A stretch of DNA of 64,000 nucleotides from CAVTWH01 sp963850915 (GTDB taxonomy: Bacteria > Actinomycetota > Actinomycetes > Mycobacteriales > Micromonosporaceae), in the NCBI GenBank assembly GCA_963850915.1, contig CAWKND010000003.1, positions 1 to 64,000 on the forward strand. Reading direction: 5' to 3'. Positions 10,675 to 16,514 of the stretch are shown piece by piece. The notes under the pieces are model-generated. The model was not told the origin of the DNA, made no database searches, and saw only the letters and a program-made list of their open reading frames with translations. Made by a program: the position numbers and the translations under genes. How positions within the stretch are numbered: position 1 is the stretch's first letter; the number at the start of each line of letters is the position of its first letter.

Positions 10675-11028
10675 ATGTCGCTGTTCACGCTGATCAAGGG
10701 GTCCACCGCTGTCATGGGAGCGGTGTACGTCGTGATTGGGGTGATGGCAGTGATTCGCGGGAGGCTGTGGCGACGTTCCGATGTGCCACCGCGTGCGGTT
10801 CGCTGCGGCGGGGTGGCGGTGATGCTGTTCGGGACGTCGTTGCTCCTTGGTTCGGTGCCCGACCTGGTTGGGCTGCGCTCCCTGGCCGTGCGCCTGCCTA
10901 TTGCGACGGTTAACTTCTTTGTCTTTGTCCCGCTGGTGTTCGGGTTGTTCATCTACGCGTCTATCGTTGCTGGGCGCGCCCGCCGAGCGCCCGGGCCTGC
11001 ACAGATCGACCCGTCCAGCGGCCAGTAG
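10675..11028 (+). CDS. small integral membrane protein, unknown function
   Basis: An intact 117-residue protein with three or four hydrophobic segments: residues ~8-28 (GSTAVMGAVYVVIGVMAVI), ~43-62 (GGVAVMLFGTSLLLGSVPDL) and ~75-98 (IATVNFFVFVPLVFGLFIYA). It ends in a short Arg/Pro-rich tail. It is one of few unbroken genes between 4 and 13 kb. It is divergent from the DUF2637 remnant, with the 5' ends about 85 bases apart. No family is recognised and no function is assigned. Confidence 0.55.
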   Translation: MSLFTLIKGSTAVMGAVYVVIGVMAVIRGRLWRRSDVPPRAVRCGGVAVMLFGTSLLLGSVPDLVGLRSLAVRLPIATVNFFVFVPLVFGLFIYASIVAGRARRAPGPAQIDPSSGQ

Positions 11029-11261
11029 CCAGCGCAGTCGCGCTGAGTCAACAGGGCTACACGGCGTTGAACCTCCCTTGTACCGCGCATGCGCTCTGCT
11101 CACATGGCGACGTACCGCGTGGTACCGCATCGATGACTCGGCACACACTGTCTACGTGCTGGCCGTCCGCCCCCCGGGGGCGATGTATACGGCATTCGAT
11201 AGGAGCCGCGGCCCCCGCGGGGCGCTCCGCGGAGACCCACACCGACTCGGAGCCAGTGGTA

Positions 11262-11839
11262 CTAGGCGGCGCGGACGGGCTGGTAGGTGAGGAGGGCGAG
11301 GCCGTCACCGATGGTCTGGGCATGGACCAGGCGCAGGGGCTTCTTGTCGCTGGTCTCGCCGAAGAGGCGCTCGCCGGCGCCGAGCACGACCGGGAAGACG
11401 ATCAGCCGCAGCTCGTCGACGAGGTCGTGTTCGATCAGCGTGCGACCGAGCTGGTAGCTGGCGTAGACGACGATGTCCCCGTCCAGCTCCTGCTTCAGCT
11501 TCGAGACCTCCTCCACCACGTCGCCCTTCAGCACCGTCGCGTTGCTCCAGCGGGCTGTTCCAGGGTCGCGGACACGACGTACTTGGGCATGCTGTTCAGC
11601 CTGTCCGCCCACGCGCCGCTCCGGGCCGCCCACCGCGTGGCGAACCACTCGTCGCTGCGCCGGCCCAGCAGCAGGGCCTCGGTACCCAGCGCCTCGTCGA
11701 ACTCGACCTTGGCCCACGCCTCGAGGTCCTTGCCGCCGAACTGGTCGAACCAGCCGCCCAGCTCGAAGCCCTCGGCACCGTCCGGGTCCTGGACGACGCC
11801 GTCGAGCGAGGCGTTCGTGCTGATGATGATCTTTCCCAT
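11262..11839 (-). CDS. dihydrofolate-reductase-family (RibD C-terminal-like) protein, one frameshift
   Basis: The N-terminal part (MGKIIISTNASLDGVVQDPD, then ELGGWFDQFGGKDLEAW and LLLGRRSDEWFATRW) and the C-terminal part (LKGDVVEEVSKLKQELDGDI, then DELRLIVFPVVLGAGERLFG) form a standard ~190-residue RibD_C/DHFR-fold reductase. Such proteins are NADPH-dependent reductases of unknown substrate, common in actinomycetes. The frame breaks once near 11550. The ATG at 11839 is preceded by GGAGAACC. GTAC is rare in this gene and in the next (about 1.7 per kb by eye), unlike the rest of the chromosome, so the pair may have been acquired together. Confidence 0.7.
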
Positions 11840-11999
11840 TTCGGTTCTCCCCGTGCGTTGGGCGTTGCCTGGCACTGATGTAGACACCGCGACGTCGGCG
11901 AAGGGGGCGGCCGACCGACCGCCCCCTTCGCCCGCGGCCGGTGTCCATACGGGGAGTGCGACACGATGCGGGAAGAGGGTGACGCGAGGGTGGGGCGAA

Positions 12000-13010
12000 G
12001 TGGCAGCCGACTTGATCGTCCAGGGCGCGGGCCGGGGACGGCGACGCGTTCCGGGAGCTGACCGAGCCGCACCGCCGGGAGTTGCAGGTGCACTGCTACC
12101 GGATGCTCGGATCGTTCCAGGACGCCGAGGACGCCCTGCAGGACACGCTGCTGGCCGCCTGGCAAGGCTTCGGCGGGTTCGAGGGGCGCGCCTCGCTGCG
12201 CACCTGGCTCTACCGGATCGCCACCAACCGGTGCCTCAACGCGCGCCGGTCGGCCAGCCGGCGCCCGGCCAAGGAGTGGGACGTGCCCAACGTTGAACCG
12301 CCCGAGCCGACCCGGCTCGGCGAGGTCGTCTGGCTCGAGCCGTTCCCCGACAGCCTGCTCGAGGGTGCGATCGACGCGCCGCTCGGCCCGGAGGCCCGCT
12401 ACGAGCAGACCGAGTCCATCTCGCTGGCCTTCGTGACCGCCCTGCAGCTCCTGCCGCCCCGCCAGCTCGCCGTGCTCATCCTGCGCGACGTCCTCGGCTT
12501 CCACGCCGAACGAGGTGGCCGAGATGCTCGACTCGACCGTCGAGTCGGTCAAGAGCGCCCTCAAACGGGCGCGCGCCAGCCTGCAGCAGCGCACGCCGCG
12601 AGCCGGCGACCGCGAACCGCCGCCCGCCTCCGGCTCGCCCGCCGAGGACGCGATCGTGGCGAGGTTCGTCAGCGCGTGGGAGTCCGCCGACCTCGACGCG
12701 CTGGTCGCCCTGCTGACCGACGACGTCTTCATGTCGATGCCGCCGATGCCCTTCGAGTACGAGGGCCGGGACGTCGTCGCCCGCTTCTGCGCCAGCATCT
12801 TCCGCGCCGGCCGCACGGTTCGACCTCGTCCCGACGCGGGCCAACGGTCAGCCGGCGTTCGGCGCCTACCTGCGCGCCCCCAACGGCATCAGCCACGGCA
12901 TCGGCCTCTACGTCCTCACCCTCACCGGCGACCGGATCTGCGCCCTGACCCGCTTCGAGAACAGCGTGCTGCCCTCGTTCGGGCTGCCGCGATCGCTGCC
13001 GAGCGCGTAA
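12000..13010 (+). pseudogene. SigJ-type ECF sigma factor with C-terminal SnoaL-like domain, frameshifted
   Basis: Region 2 is clear: DGDAFRELTEPHRRELQVHC, YRMLGSFQDAEDALQDTLLA, then RASLRTWLYRIATNRCLNAR. Region 4 follows (LQLLPPRQLAVLILRDVLGF; after a shift, MLDSTVESVKSALKRARASL). The C-terminal third (DAIVARFVSAWESADLDALV, LLTDDVFMSMPPMPFEYEG, LYVLTLTGDRICALTRFEN) is the SnoaL-like domain of ECF41/SigJ-type factors, which regulates the sigma activity. Frame changes are needed near 12030, 12510 and 12815. ECF41 genes usually sit next to a small oxidoreductase; the DHFR-like gene just upstream and divergent may be its target or partner (inference). Confidence 0.7.
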
Positions 13011-13140
13011 CGGGCTGTCGCTTCGCCTTCAGGCCGTACCGCGTCGATCGGCTCGCGGCTCGTTCGGCTTGCCGCCACCAACCATGCCTGCGTACCGGCG
13101 CCCTTTACTGCTCGTCGGCATCGACCAGCGACGCCGAGCC

Positions 13141-13233
13141 CTAACTCAGGAATACCCGGGTCCACACCGTGTCGTCGACGGCCGCCGAGCGGAGCGCCGC
13201 CCGCGCGTTGGCGTTGTTGGACTTCGACATCAT
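13141..13233 (-). CDS. possible 30-residue peptide
   Basis: A small open frame with a good ribosome-binding site (GAAGGAACC) six bases before tandem ATG codons. It encodes MMSKSNNANARAALRSAAVD followed by DTVWTRVFLS. It lies alone between the sigma-factor remnant and the tRNA array. Coding is supported only by the ribosome-binding site and ordinary composition; no family is recognised. Confidence 0.3.
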   Translation of the reverse strand: MMSKSNNANARAALRSAAVDDTVWTRVFLS

Positions 13234-13383
13234 GAGAGGTTCCTTCCGCAGTGGGGAGAACCGTTCCGCAGGCCTAGGTACCCTGAGATCCCAGCGGCAC
13301 GGGCCGCTAGCGCTCTGTCTGCTCAGCGGGGCTGAGCTCCATCCCGAGTCCCAAGCGGCGGTCGGTCGCCGTCGGTCCTCGCG

Positions 13384-13480
13384 GATCGGTGTGCGGGATT
13401 TGAACCCACGAACTACCGAAGGAACCGACCACCTGAGCACCGGGATGGTGCGGGGCCGGCAGGAGCGAACTCTCACCGAC
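13384..13480 (-). tRNA. degenerate class II tRNA-like gene, anticodon uncertain
   Basis: The acceptor ends pair (GTCGGTG with CACCGAT) and the T-arm is normal (GTGGG TTCAAAT CCCGC). The space between is long, as in tRNA-Leu/Ser. The D-arm and anticodon arm do not fold cleanly, so no anticodon is assigned. It is the last member of the array and may be a pseudo-tRNA. Confidence 0.4.
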
Positions 13481-13484
13481 CTTG

Positions 13485-13556
13485 TCGCAGGCCCCGGTGT
13501 CGAACCGGGCAGGCCGCCGTTATGAGCGGCGGATGGGCAGCCAGCGCCCTCCTGCG
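13485..13556 (-). tRNA. tRNA-Met(CAT)
   Basis: Anticodon stem CGCCG/CGGCG with loop CTCATAA (U33 present). T-arm is CCCGG TTCGACA CCGGG. Acceptor CGCAGGA/GCCTGCG has one mismatch at the last pair. No 3' CCA is encoded. Met versus lysidine-Ile2 cannot be separated from sequence alone. Confidence 0.8.
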
Positions 13557-13610
13557 TCGTCTGTCCACAGCGGATGGCGTCAGGTCCGTGCCCAGAGAAG
13601 CCTTGCTCGG

Positions 13611-13685
13611 AGACCCTGCCCGGAGTCGAACCGGAAGTTCACCCGTTTTGCGGACGGGGCGCTCCGCCGGGAACGCCACAAGGTC
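13611..13685 (-). tRNA. tRNA-Cys(GCA), C33 variant
   Basis: Acceptor GACCTTG/CAGGGTC. Anticodon stem CCCGT/ACGGG with loop CCGCAAA. Position 33 is C instead of the nearly invariant U. T-arm is TCCGG TTCGACT CCGGG. No 3' CCA is encoded. Confidence 0.75.
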
Positions 13686-13690
13686 GTACG

Positions 13691-13763
13691 TGCCCTCGGC
13701 TGGAATTGAACCAGCGACCGTCAGGTTCGGAACCTGGTGCTCTCTCCGCTGAGCTACGAGGGC
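13691..13763 (-). tRNA. tRNA-Arg(CCG)
   Basis: Acceptor GCCCTCG/CGAGGGC with A73. D-arm starts TAGCTCAG. Anticodon loop is TTCCGAA with U33. T-arm is GCTGG TTCAATT CCAGC. It reads CGG codons. One mismatch lies at the top of the anticodon stem. Confidence 0.85.
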
Positions 13764-13795
13764 ATACCTGCAGTGGCTGTGCCACAAGGAAACCG

Positions 13796-13878
13796 TGGGG
13801 GCGGAGGGATTCGAACCCGCTACGCGCGATGCACCCGGGTTACAGCCGGGCCCGACTCTCCAACGTCGGCGCGCCCCC
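13796..13878 (-). tRNA. tRNA-Tyr(GTA)
   Basis: Class II tRNA. Acceptor GGGGGCG/CGCCCCC, anticodon stem CCCGG/CCGGG with loop CTGTAAC, and a long variable arm (TGCATCGCGCGTA). T-arm is GCGGG TTCGAAT CCCTC. Confidence 0.85.
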
Positions 13879-13881
13879 TGG

Positions 13882-13954
13882 GGTGAATGGCCGGAGTCGA
13901 ACCGGCGCCTCCGGGGCCACGACCCGGCGCTCGGACCACTGAGCTACAGACACC
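13882..13954 (-). tRNA. tRNA-His(GTG), C33 variant
   Basis: The 3' end CATTCACC is typical of tRNA-His, with the extra G at position -1. Anticodon stem CCGGG/CCCGG has loop TCGTGGC, so position 33 is C. The acceptor (GTGTCTG/CATTCAC) has two mismatches, which suggests weakening. Confidence 0.75.
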
Positions 13955-13972
13955 ATGCCTGATGTGGATCCG

Positions 13973-14045
13973 TGCCCGCGGAGGGACTTGAACCCCCAAC
14001 ACCCTGCTTGTAGGGCAGGTGCTCTTCCGGTTGAGCTACACGGGC
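13973..14045 (-). tRNA. tRNA-Val(TAC), C33 variant
   Basis: Acceptor GCCCGTG/CGCGGGC. Anticodon stem CCTGC/GCAGG with loop CCTACAA, so anticodon TAC with C at position 33. D-arm starts TAGCTCAA. T-loop is TTCAAGT. Confidence 0.85.
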
Positions 14046-14135
14046 CTACTCACCGGAGTCGTTGGTCCGGCGCTTTCTCTGGTACCGGCGGGCCACCTAC
14101 CGTGAAGTGTGGCTGGATCGGTTGCCGGACAGGCG

Positions 14136-14208
14136 CTCCCACGGCTGGACTCGAACCAGCGCCCGGGCGGTTAACAGCCGCCTGCCCTACCAACTGGGCG
14201 ACGTGGGA
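14136..14208 (-). tRNA. tRNA-Asn(GTT)
   Basis: Acceptor TCCCACG/CGTGGGA. Anticodon stem GGCGG/CCGCC with loop CTGTTAA. T-arm is GCTGG TTCGAGT CCAGC, with G73. All stems pair. Confidence 0.9.
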
Positions 14209-14212
14209 ATGG

Positions 14213-14283
14213 TCGCGCGTGCGGGACTCGAACCCGCTCCGCCGCTGTGAAAGAACGGGGGCCTACCCATAACCGAACGCGCG
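14213..14283 (-). tRNA. tRNA-Glu(TTC)
   Basis: Acceptor CGCGCGT/ACGCGCG. Anticodon stem CCGTT/AGCGG with loop CTTTCAC (U33). T-arm is GCGGG TTCGAGT CCCGC, with A73. Confidence 0.85.
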
Positions 14284-14314
14284 TTGTTTCTGAGGGCCGT
14301 CTACTCAGGCCTGG

Positions 14315-14386
14315 TGCTCCGGGCTGGTGTCGAACCAGCGACCTCGGTCTCATCGGGACCGCGCTCTTCCGTTGAGCTACCGGAGT
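14315..14386 (-). tRNA. tRNA-Ile(GAT), C33 variant
   Basis: Acceptor ACTCCGG/CCGGAGC with a mismatched first pair. D-arm starts TAGCTCAA. Anticodon stem CGGTC/GACCG has loop CCGATGA, so anticodon GAT with C33. T-arm is GCTGG TTCGACA CCAGC. Confidence 0.8.
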
Positions 14387-14387
14387 G

Positions 14388-14459
14388 TGGCGGGCGTCCG
14401 ATTCGAACGGCGTCTCGGGGTTATGGGCCCCGTGTGGCATCCTCTCCACCACGCCCGCG
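14388..14459 (-). tRNA. initiator-like tRNA-fMet(CAT), C33 variant
   Basis: The anticodon stem CGGGG/CCCCG contains the three consecutive G:C pairs typical of initiator tRNAs, with loop CCCATAA (C33). The acceptor CGCGGGC/GCCCGCC has an unpaired first position (C1 opposite C72), another initiator feature. The T-stem is imperfect. Confidence 0.65.
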
Positions 14460-14461
14460 AG

Positions 14462-14533
14462 TGGGGTACCGGGGACTCGAACCCCGCTCTCCGGATTAAG
14501 AGTCCGGAGCATAACCGTCCATGCTCGTACCCC
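14462..14533 (-). tRNA. tRNA-Lys(CTT)
   Basis: Acceptor GGGGTAC/GTACCCC. Anticodon stem CCGGA/TCCGG with loop CTCTTAA. T-arm is GCGGG? TTCGAGT with CCCCG closure. All main stems pair, with A73. Confidence 0.85.
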
Positions 14534-14542
14534 ATTTGTTGG

Positions 14543-14615
14543 TACCCCTGGCAGGATTTGAACCTGCGACCTTCCGGTTCGTAGCCGGACGCTCTATCCA
14601 CTGAGCTACGGGGGC
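14543..14615 (-). tRNA. tRNA-Arg(ACG)
   Basis: Acceptor GCCCCCG/CAGGGGT (one mismatch). D-arm starts TAGCTCAG. Anticodon stem TCCGG/CCGGA with loop CTACGAA (U33), reading CGN codons after A34 deamination. T-arm is GCAGG TTCAAAT CCTGC. Confidence 0.9.
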
Positions 14616-14620
14616 ATGGT

Positions 14621-14643
14621 CTTACCAACTCGGCCAATCCTCC
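14621..14643 (-). pseudogene. 5' fragment of tRNA-Ser
   Basis: On the minus strand GGAGGATTGGCCGAGTTGG plus TAAG is the 5' acceptor strand and half D-arm of an actinobacterial tRNA-Ser. It then stops at the start of tRNA-Arg(ACG). No T-arm or anticodon arm follows, so this is a truncated array member. Confidence 0.6.
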
Positions 14644-14647
14644 TGGG

Positions 14648-14721
14648 CGGCGCCGACCGGGCTCGAACCGGCGACCTCTCGCGTGACAGGCGAGTGCTCT
14701 GACCTACTGAGCTACGACACC
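14648..14721 (-). tRNA. tRNA-Asp(GTC)
   Basis: Acceptor GGTGTCG/CGGCGCC (two G:U pairs). Anticodon stem CTCGC/GCGAG with loop CTGTCAC. T-arm is GCCGG TTCGAGC CCGGT, with G73. Confidence 0.9.
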
Positions 14722-14737
14722 CCGATCTGTTGCTGCG

Positions 14738-14810
14738 TACCCGGCGAGGGATTCGAACCCCCACTGACTGGTTCCTAAGACCAGTGCCTCTCCCGTTGGG
14801 CTACCCGGGC
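14738..14810 (-). tRNA. tRNA-Leu(TAG) with short variable loop
   Basis: Acceptor GCCCGGG/GCCGGGT. Anticodon stem CTGGT/ACCAG with loop CTTAGGA, giving anticodon TAG (CUA codons). The variable loop is only five bases, whereas cellular tRNA-Leu is class II. Short-armed tRNA-Leu(TAG) genes resemble those in actinobacteriophage tRNA clusters (from memory). Confidence 0.75.
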
Positions 14811-14842
14811 ATGGCTGTTGGAACTCGTGTTCCGTGAGCCGG

Positions 14843-14911
14843 TGGACAACCGCGGTATCGAACCGCACCCGCGCTGCTTGCAAGGCAGCACTGCACACCT
14901 GTGCGTCGCCC
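14843..14911 (-). tRNA. tRNA-Ala(TGC)
   Basis: Acceptor GGGCGAC/GTTGTCC with G:U pairs. Anticodon stem GCTGC/GCAGC with loop CTTGCAA. T-loop is TTCGATA. At 69 nt it is the shortest readable member; the D-arm is compact. Confidence 0.75.
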
Positions 14912-14963
14912 GTGGCCGACCGCTCGCCCCCCGGCTGCGCGGTCGACCGCCTTTGGTGCAGGG

Positions 14964-15035
14964 AGCCGGTGACGCGGTTCGAACGCGCTACTCCGATGTA
15001 CGAAATCGGCGCGGGTCCCAACCCGCTCCACCGGC
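14964..15035 (-). tRNA. tRNA-Thr(CGT)
   Basis: Acceptor GCCGGTG/CACCGGC. Anticodon stem CCGAT/ATCGG with loop TTCGTAC (U33). T-arm has loop TTCGAAC. All stems pair, with T73. Confidence 0.85.
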
Positions 15036-15041
15036 ATTGCG

Positions 15042-15112
15042 CTCCCTCGCATGGATTCGAACCACGCTTGCGGCGTTCAGAGCGCCGTGTCCTGCCGCTA
15101 GACGACGAGGGA
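15042..15112 (-). tRNA. tRNA-Gln(CTG)
   Basis: Acceptor TCCCTCG/CGAGGGA. Anticodon stem CGGCG/CGCCG with loop CTCTGAA. D-arm starts TCGTCTAG, typical of tRNA-Gln. T-arm is CGTGG TTCGAAT CCATG. Confidence 0.9.
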
Positions 15113-15147
15113 TCGCGGCCGCCGGGGAGCGAGACCCGGCGGCCGGT

Positions 15148-15591
15148 TCAGCGCGCGGCGAACGCGGCCCACGAGGGGGCCACCGGCGTGATACGCAGTG
15201 GCATCCGCGCCTCGACCGGGGTCCGGTCGCCTTTGCGCTGATTGCAGCCGCCACAGGCGGCCACGGTGTTAAGCCAGGAGTTCTTTCCACCCCGCGAGCG
15301 GGGCAGGACGTGGTCAATGGTTGTCGCGGTACCCGCGCAGTAGGCGCACCGGTGCCCGTCGCGGGCGAGTACCCCACCGCGCGACCAGCTCGGCCCGCTG
15401 GAAAAGCGCCAGCGGGTAACGACGTAGTGCACGAGGCGTACCACCCGTGGCATCGGGAAGATACCGAGGCGTATGTCAGGCTCCGCTTCGTGCACGACAG
15501 CCACCTCACGGCAGAGCATGCGGATCGCGTGCCGCAGCGACACCCGGTGCAGCGGACCGAGGTCGGCGTTGAGTACCAGTACGGCGTCCAC
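15148..15591 (-). CDS. HNH endonuclease inside the tRNA array
   Basis: A 147-residue protein. The C-terminal half carries the HNH/zinc-ribbon fold in order: GGVLARDGHRCAYCAGTATT, IDHVLPRSRGGKNSWLN and CGGCNQRKGDRTP. The two CxxC pairs bind zinc, and the His in IDHV with the Asn in SWLN belongs to the nuclease site. GTG at 15591 was chosen as start because GGGAGG lies 7 bases upstream. Such small HNH proteins are abundant in actinobacteria and their phages. Here the gene separates the four promoter-proximal tRNAs from the other seventeen and runs in the same direction. It may be a homing-type or phage-derived gene. Its target is unknown. Confidence 0.85.
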   Translation of the reverse strand: MDAVLVLNADLGPLHRVSLRHAIRMLCREVAVVHEAEPDIRLGIFPMPRVVRLVHYVVTRWRFSSGPSWSRGGVLARDGHRCAYCAGTATTIDHVLPRSRGGKNSWLNTVAACGGCNQRKGDRTPVEARMPLRITPVAPSWAAFAAR

Positions 15592-15624
15592 CGGGTTCAC
15601 CTCCCGAGTCGGGGCGGACGTTGG

Positions 15625-15695
15625 AGCGGTAGCCGAGGGTCGAACTCGGTTCTGCGCCACGGCGAGGCGCCGCACTTCCGTTGTGCTACAACCGC
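15625..15695 (-). tRNA. tRNA-Gly(GCC), C33 variant
   Basis: Acceptor GCGGTTG/CTACCGC (one mismatch). Anticodon stem GCGCC/GGCGC with loop TCGCCGT, so position 33 is C. T-arm is CCGAG TTCGACC CTCGG. Confidence 0.8.
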
Positions 15696-15718
15696 ATTGT
15701 GGCAACGAATAGTTGTCG

Positions 15719-15790
15719 CAGCGAGTAGGGGAATCGAACCCCTGTCTCCAGATCGAGGGTCTGGTGGCTTTGCCGCTAGCCGAACTCGCC
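15719..15790 (-). tRNA. tRNA-Glu(CTC), C33 variant
   Basis: Acceptor GGCGAGT/ACTCGCT. Anticodon stem CCAGA/TCTGG with loop CCCTCGA, so anticodon CTC with C33. T-arm is AGGGG TTCGATT CCCCT. Confidence 0.85.
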
Positions 15791-15861
15791 ATGGTGCTCC
15801 CCGCCCGGCGAGCTTGGGGCCCGCCGTGCCTGGGGCCTGATGGGCTTGGGGAGCATGAGCC

Positions 15862-15935
15862 GTCCGGGGCCCGCGAGTCGAACGCGGTGTGTCCTGCTCC
15901 CAAAGCAGGCGGATTCCCGTCTTCCTCGCCCCGGA
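15862..15935 (-). tRNA. tRNA-Pro(TGG)
   Basis: Acceptor TCCGGGG/CCCCGGA. Anticodon stem CCTGC/GCAGG with loop TTTGGGA. T-arm is CCGCG TTCGACT CGCGG. All stems pair. Confidence 0.9.
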
Positions 15936-16054
15936 TTGTGGCCGGCGGCCCCGCGCCGCGTACTGGCGCGCGGGGGCCGGCCGTCTGTTTCATGCCATCC
16001 ACTGTGGAGTTCTCAATACACATCACCGCCGGCCCGAGGGTCGGGGTACACACG

Positions 16055-16127
16055 CAGGGGCGACAGGATTCGAACCTGCGACGCGCGGCTTTGGAGACCG
16101 GTGCTCTACCAGTTGAGCTACGCCCCT
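16055..16127 (-). tRNA. tRNA-Trp(CCA)
   Basis: Acceptor AGGGGCG/CGCCCCT. D-arm starts TAGCTCAA. Anticodon loop is CTCCAAA, with one mismatch at the outer pair of the anticodon stem. T-arm is GCAGG TTCGAAT CCTGT. First member of the array in the direction of transcription. Confidence 0.9.
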
Positions 16128-16239
16128 AGGAAGTGCTGGGTGTGTTGCGGAGAGGGGGATTGGGGTGTCGTTGGGCAAGGGGGTATTGCGAGACAACGAT
16201 GCTGTGGTGTGAGAGGCGAGGATTCGTTGGGGTACAACG

Positions 16240-16272
16240 AAAAACCGCCCGTCTCCGGTTGGGAGCGGGCGG
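16240..16272 (-). terminator. intrinsic terminator between methyltransferase and tRNA array
   Basis: On the minus strand a GC-rich hairpin (CCGCCCG paired with CGGGCGG, inner stem CTCC/GGAG) is followed directly by TTTTT. It lies about 240 bases after the methyltransferase stop. It should separate that gene from the tRNA array, whose promoter must then lie between 16128 and 16239. Confidence 0.75.
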
Positions 16273-16514
16273 CGGTGGTCCGGGTTTCTTACCCGAGCCG
16301 CCTGCCCGTGAACGCGTAACTGTCTTCGATGTCGATCGCGTACCTGGGTTGCCCGTTGGTGGCCGGGCACGCCAAGCCGCGCGACGTCAGTCGCTGCGCT
16401 CGCTCGGTGTGCGTCTGCCACAACACTTTGGGGCTCCTCAGTCAGGTTGGTGATTCAGTTCGTGTTCGGTGTGATTACAAGGTAGCCGGTGGGTACCAGT
16501 GGTCGCAACGAATT
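16273..16514. other. non-coding spacer
   Basis: Between the methyltransferase stop and the terminator I see no gene, tRNA or clear repeat. Short open frames here lack ribosome-binding sites. Confidence 0.4.

Noticed and set aside
14041..14135. Possible extra tRNA between Val and Asn
   Set aside because: Some tRNA-like stretches occur but no T-arm with TTC and paired acceptor could be found.
13700..16120. Short plus- and minus-strand frames over the tRNA array
   Set aside because: All are shadows of tRNA T-arms, which recurrently translate as GGSRVQIL- or RTCDAR-like peptides.
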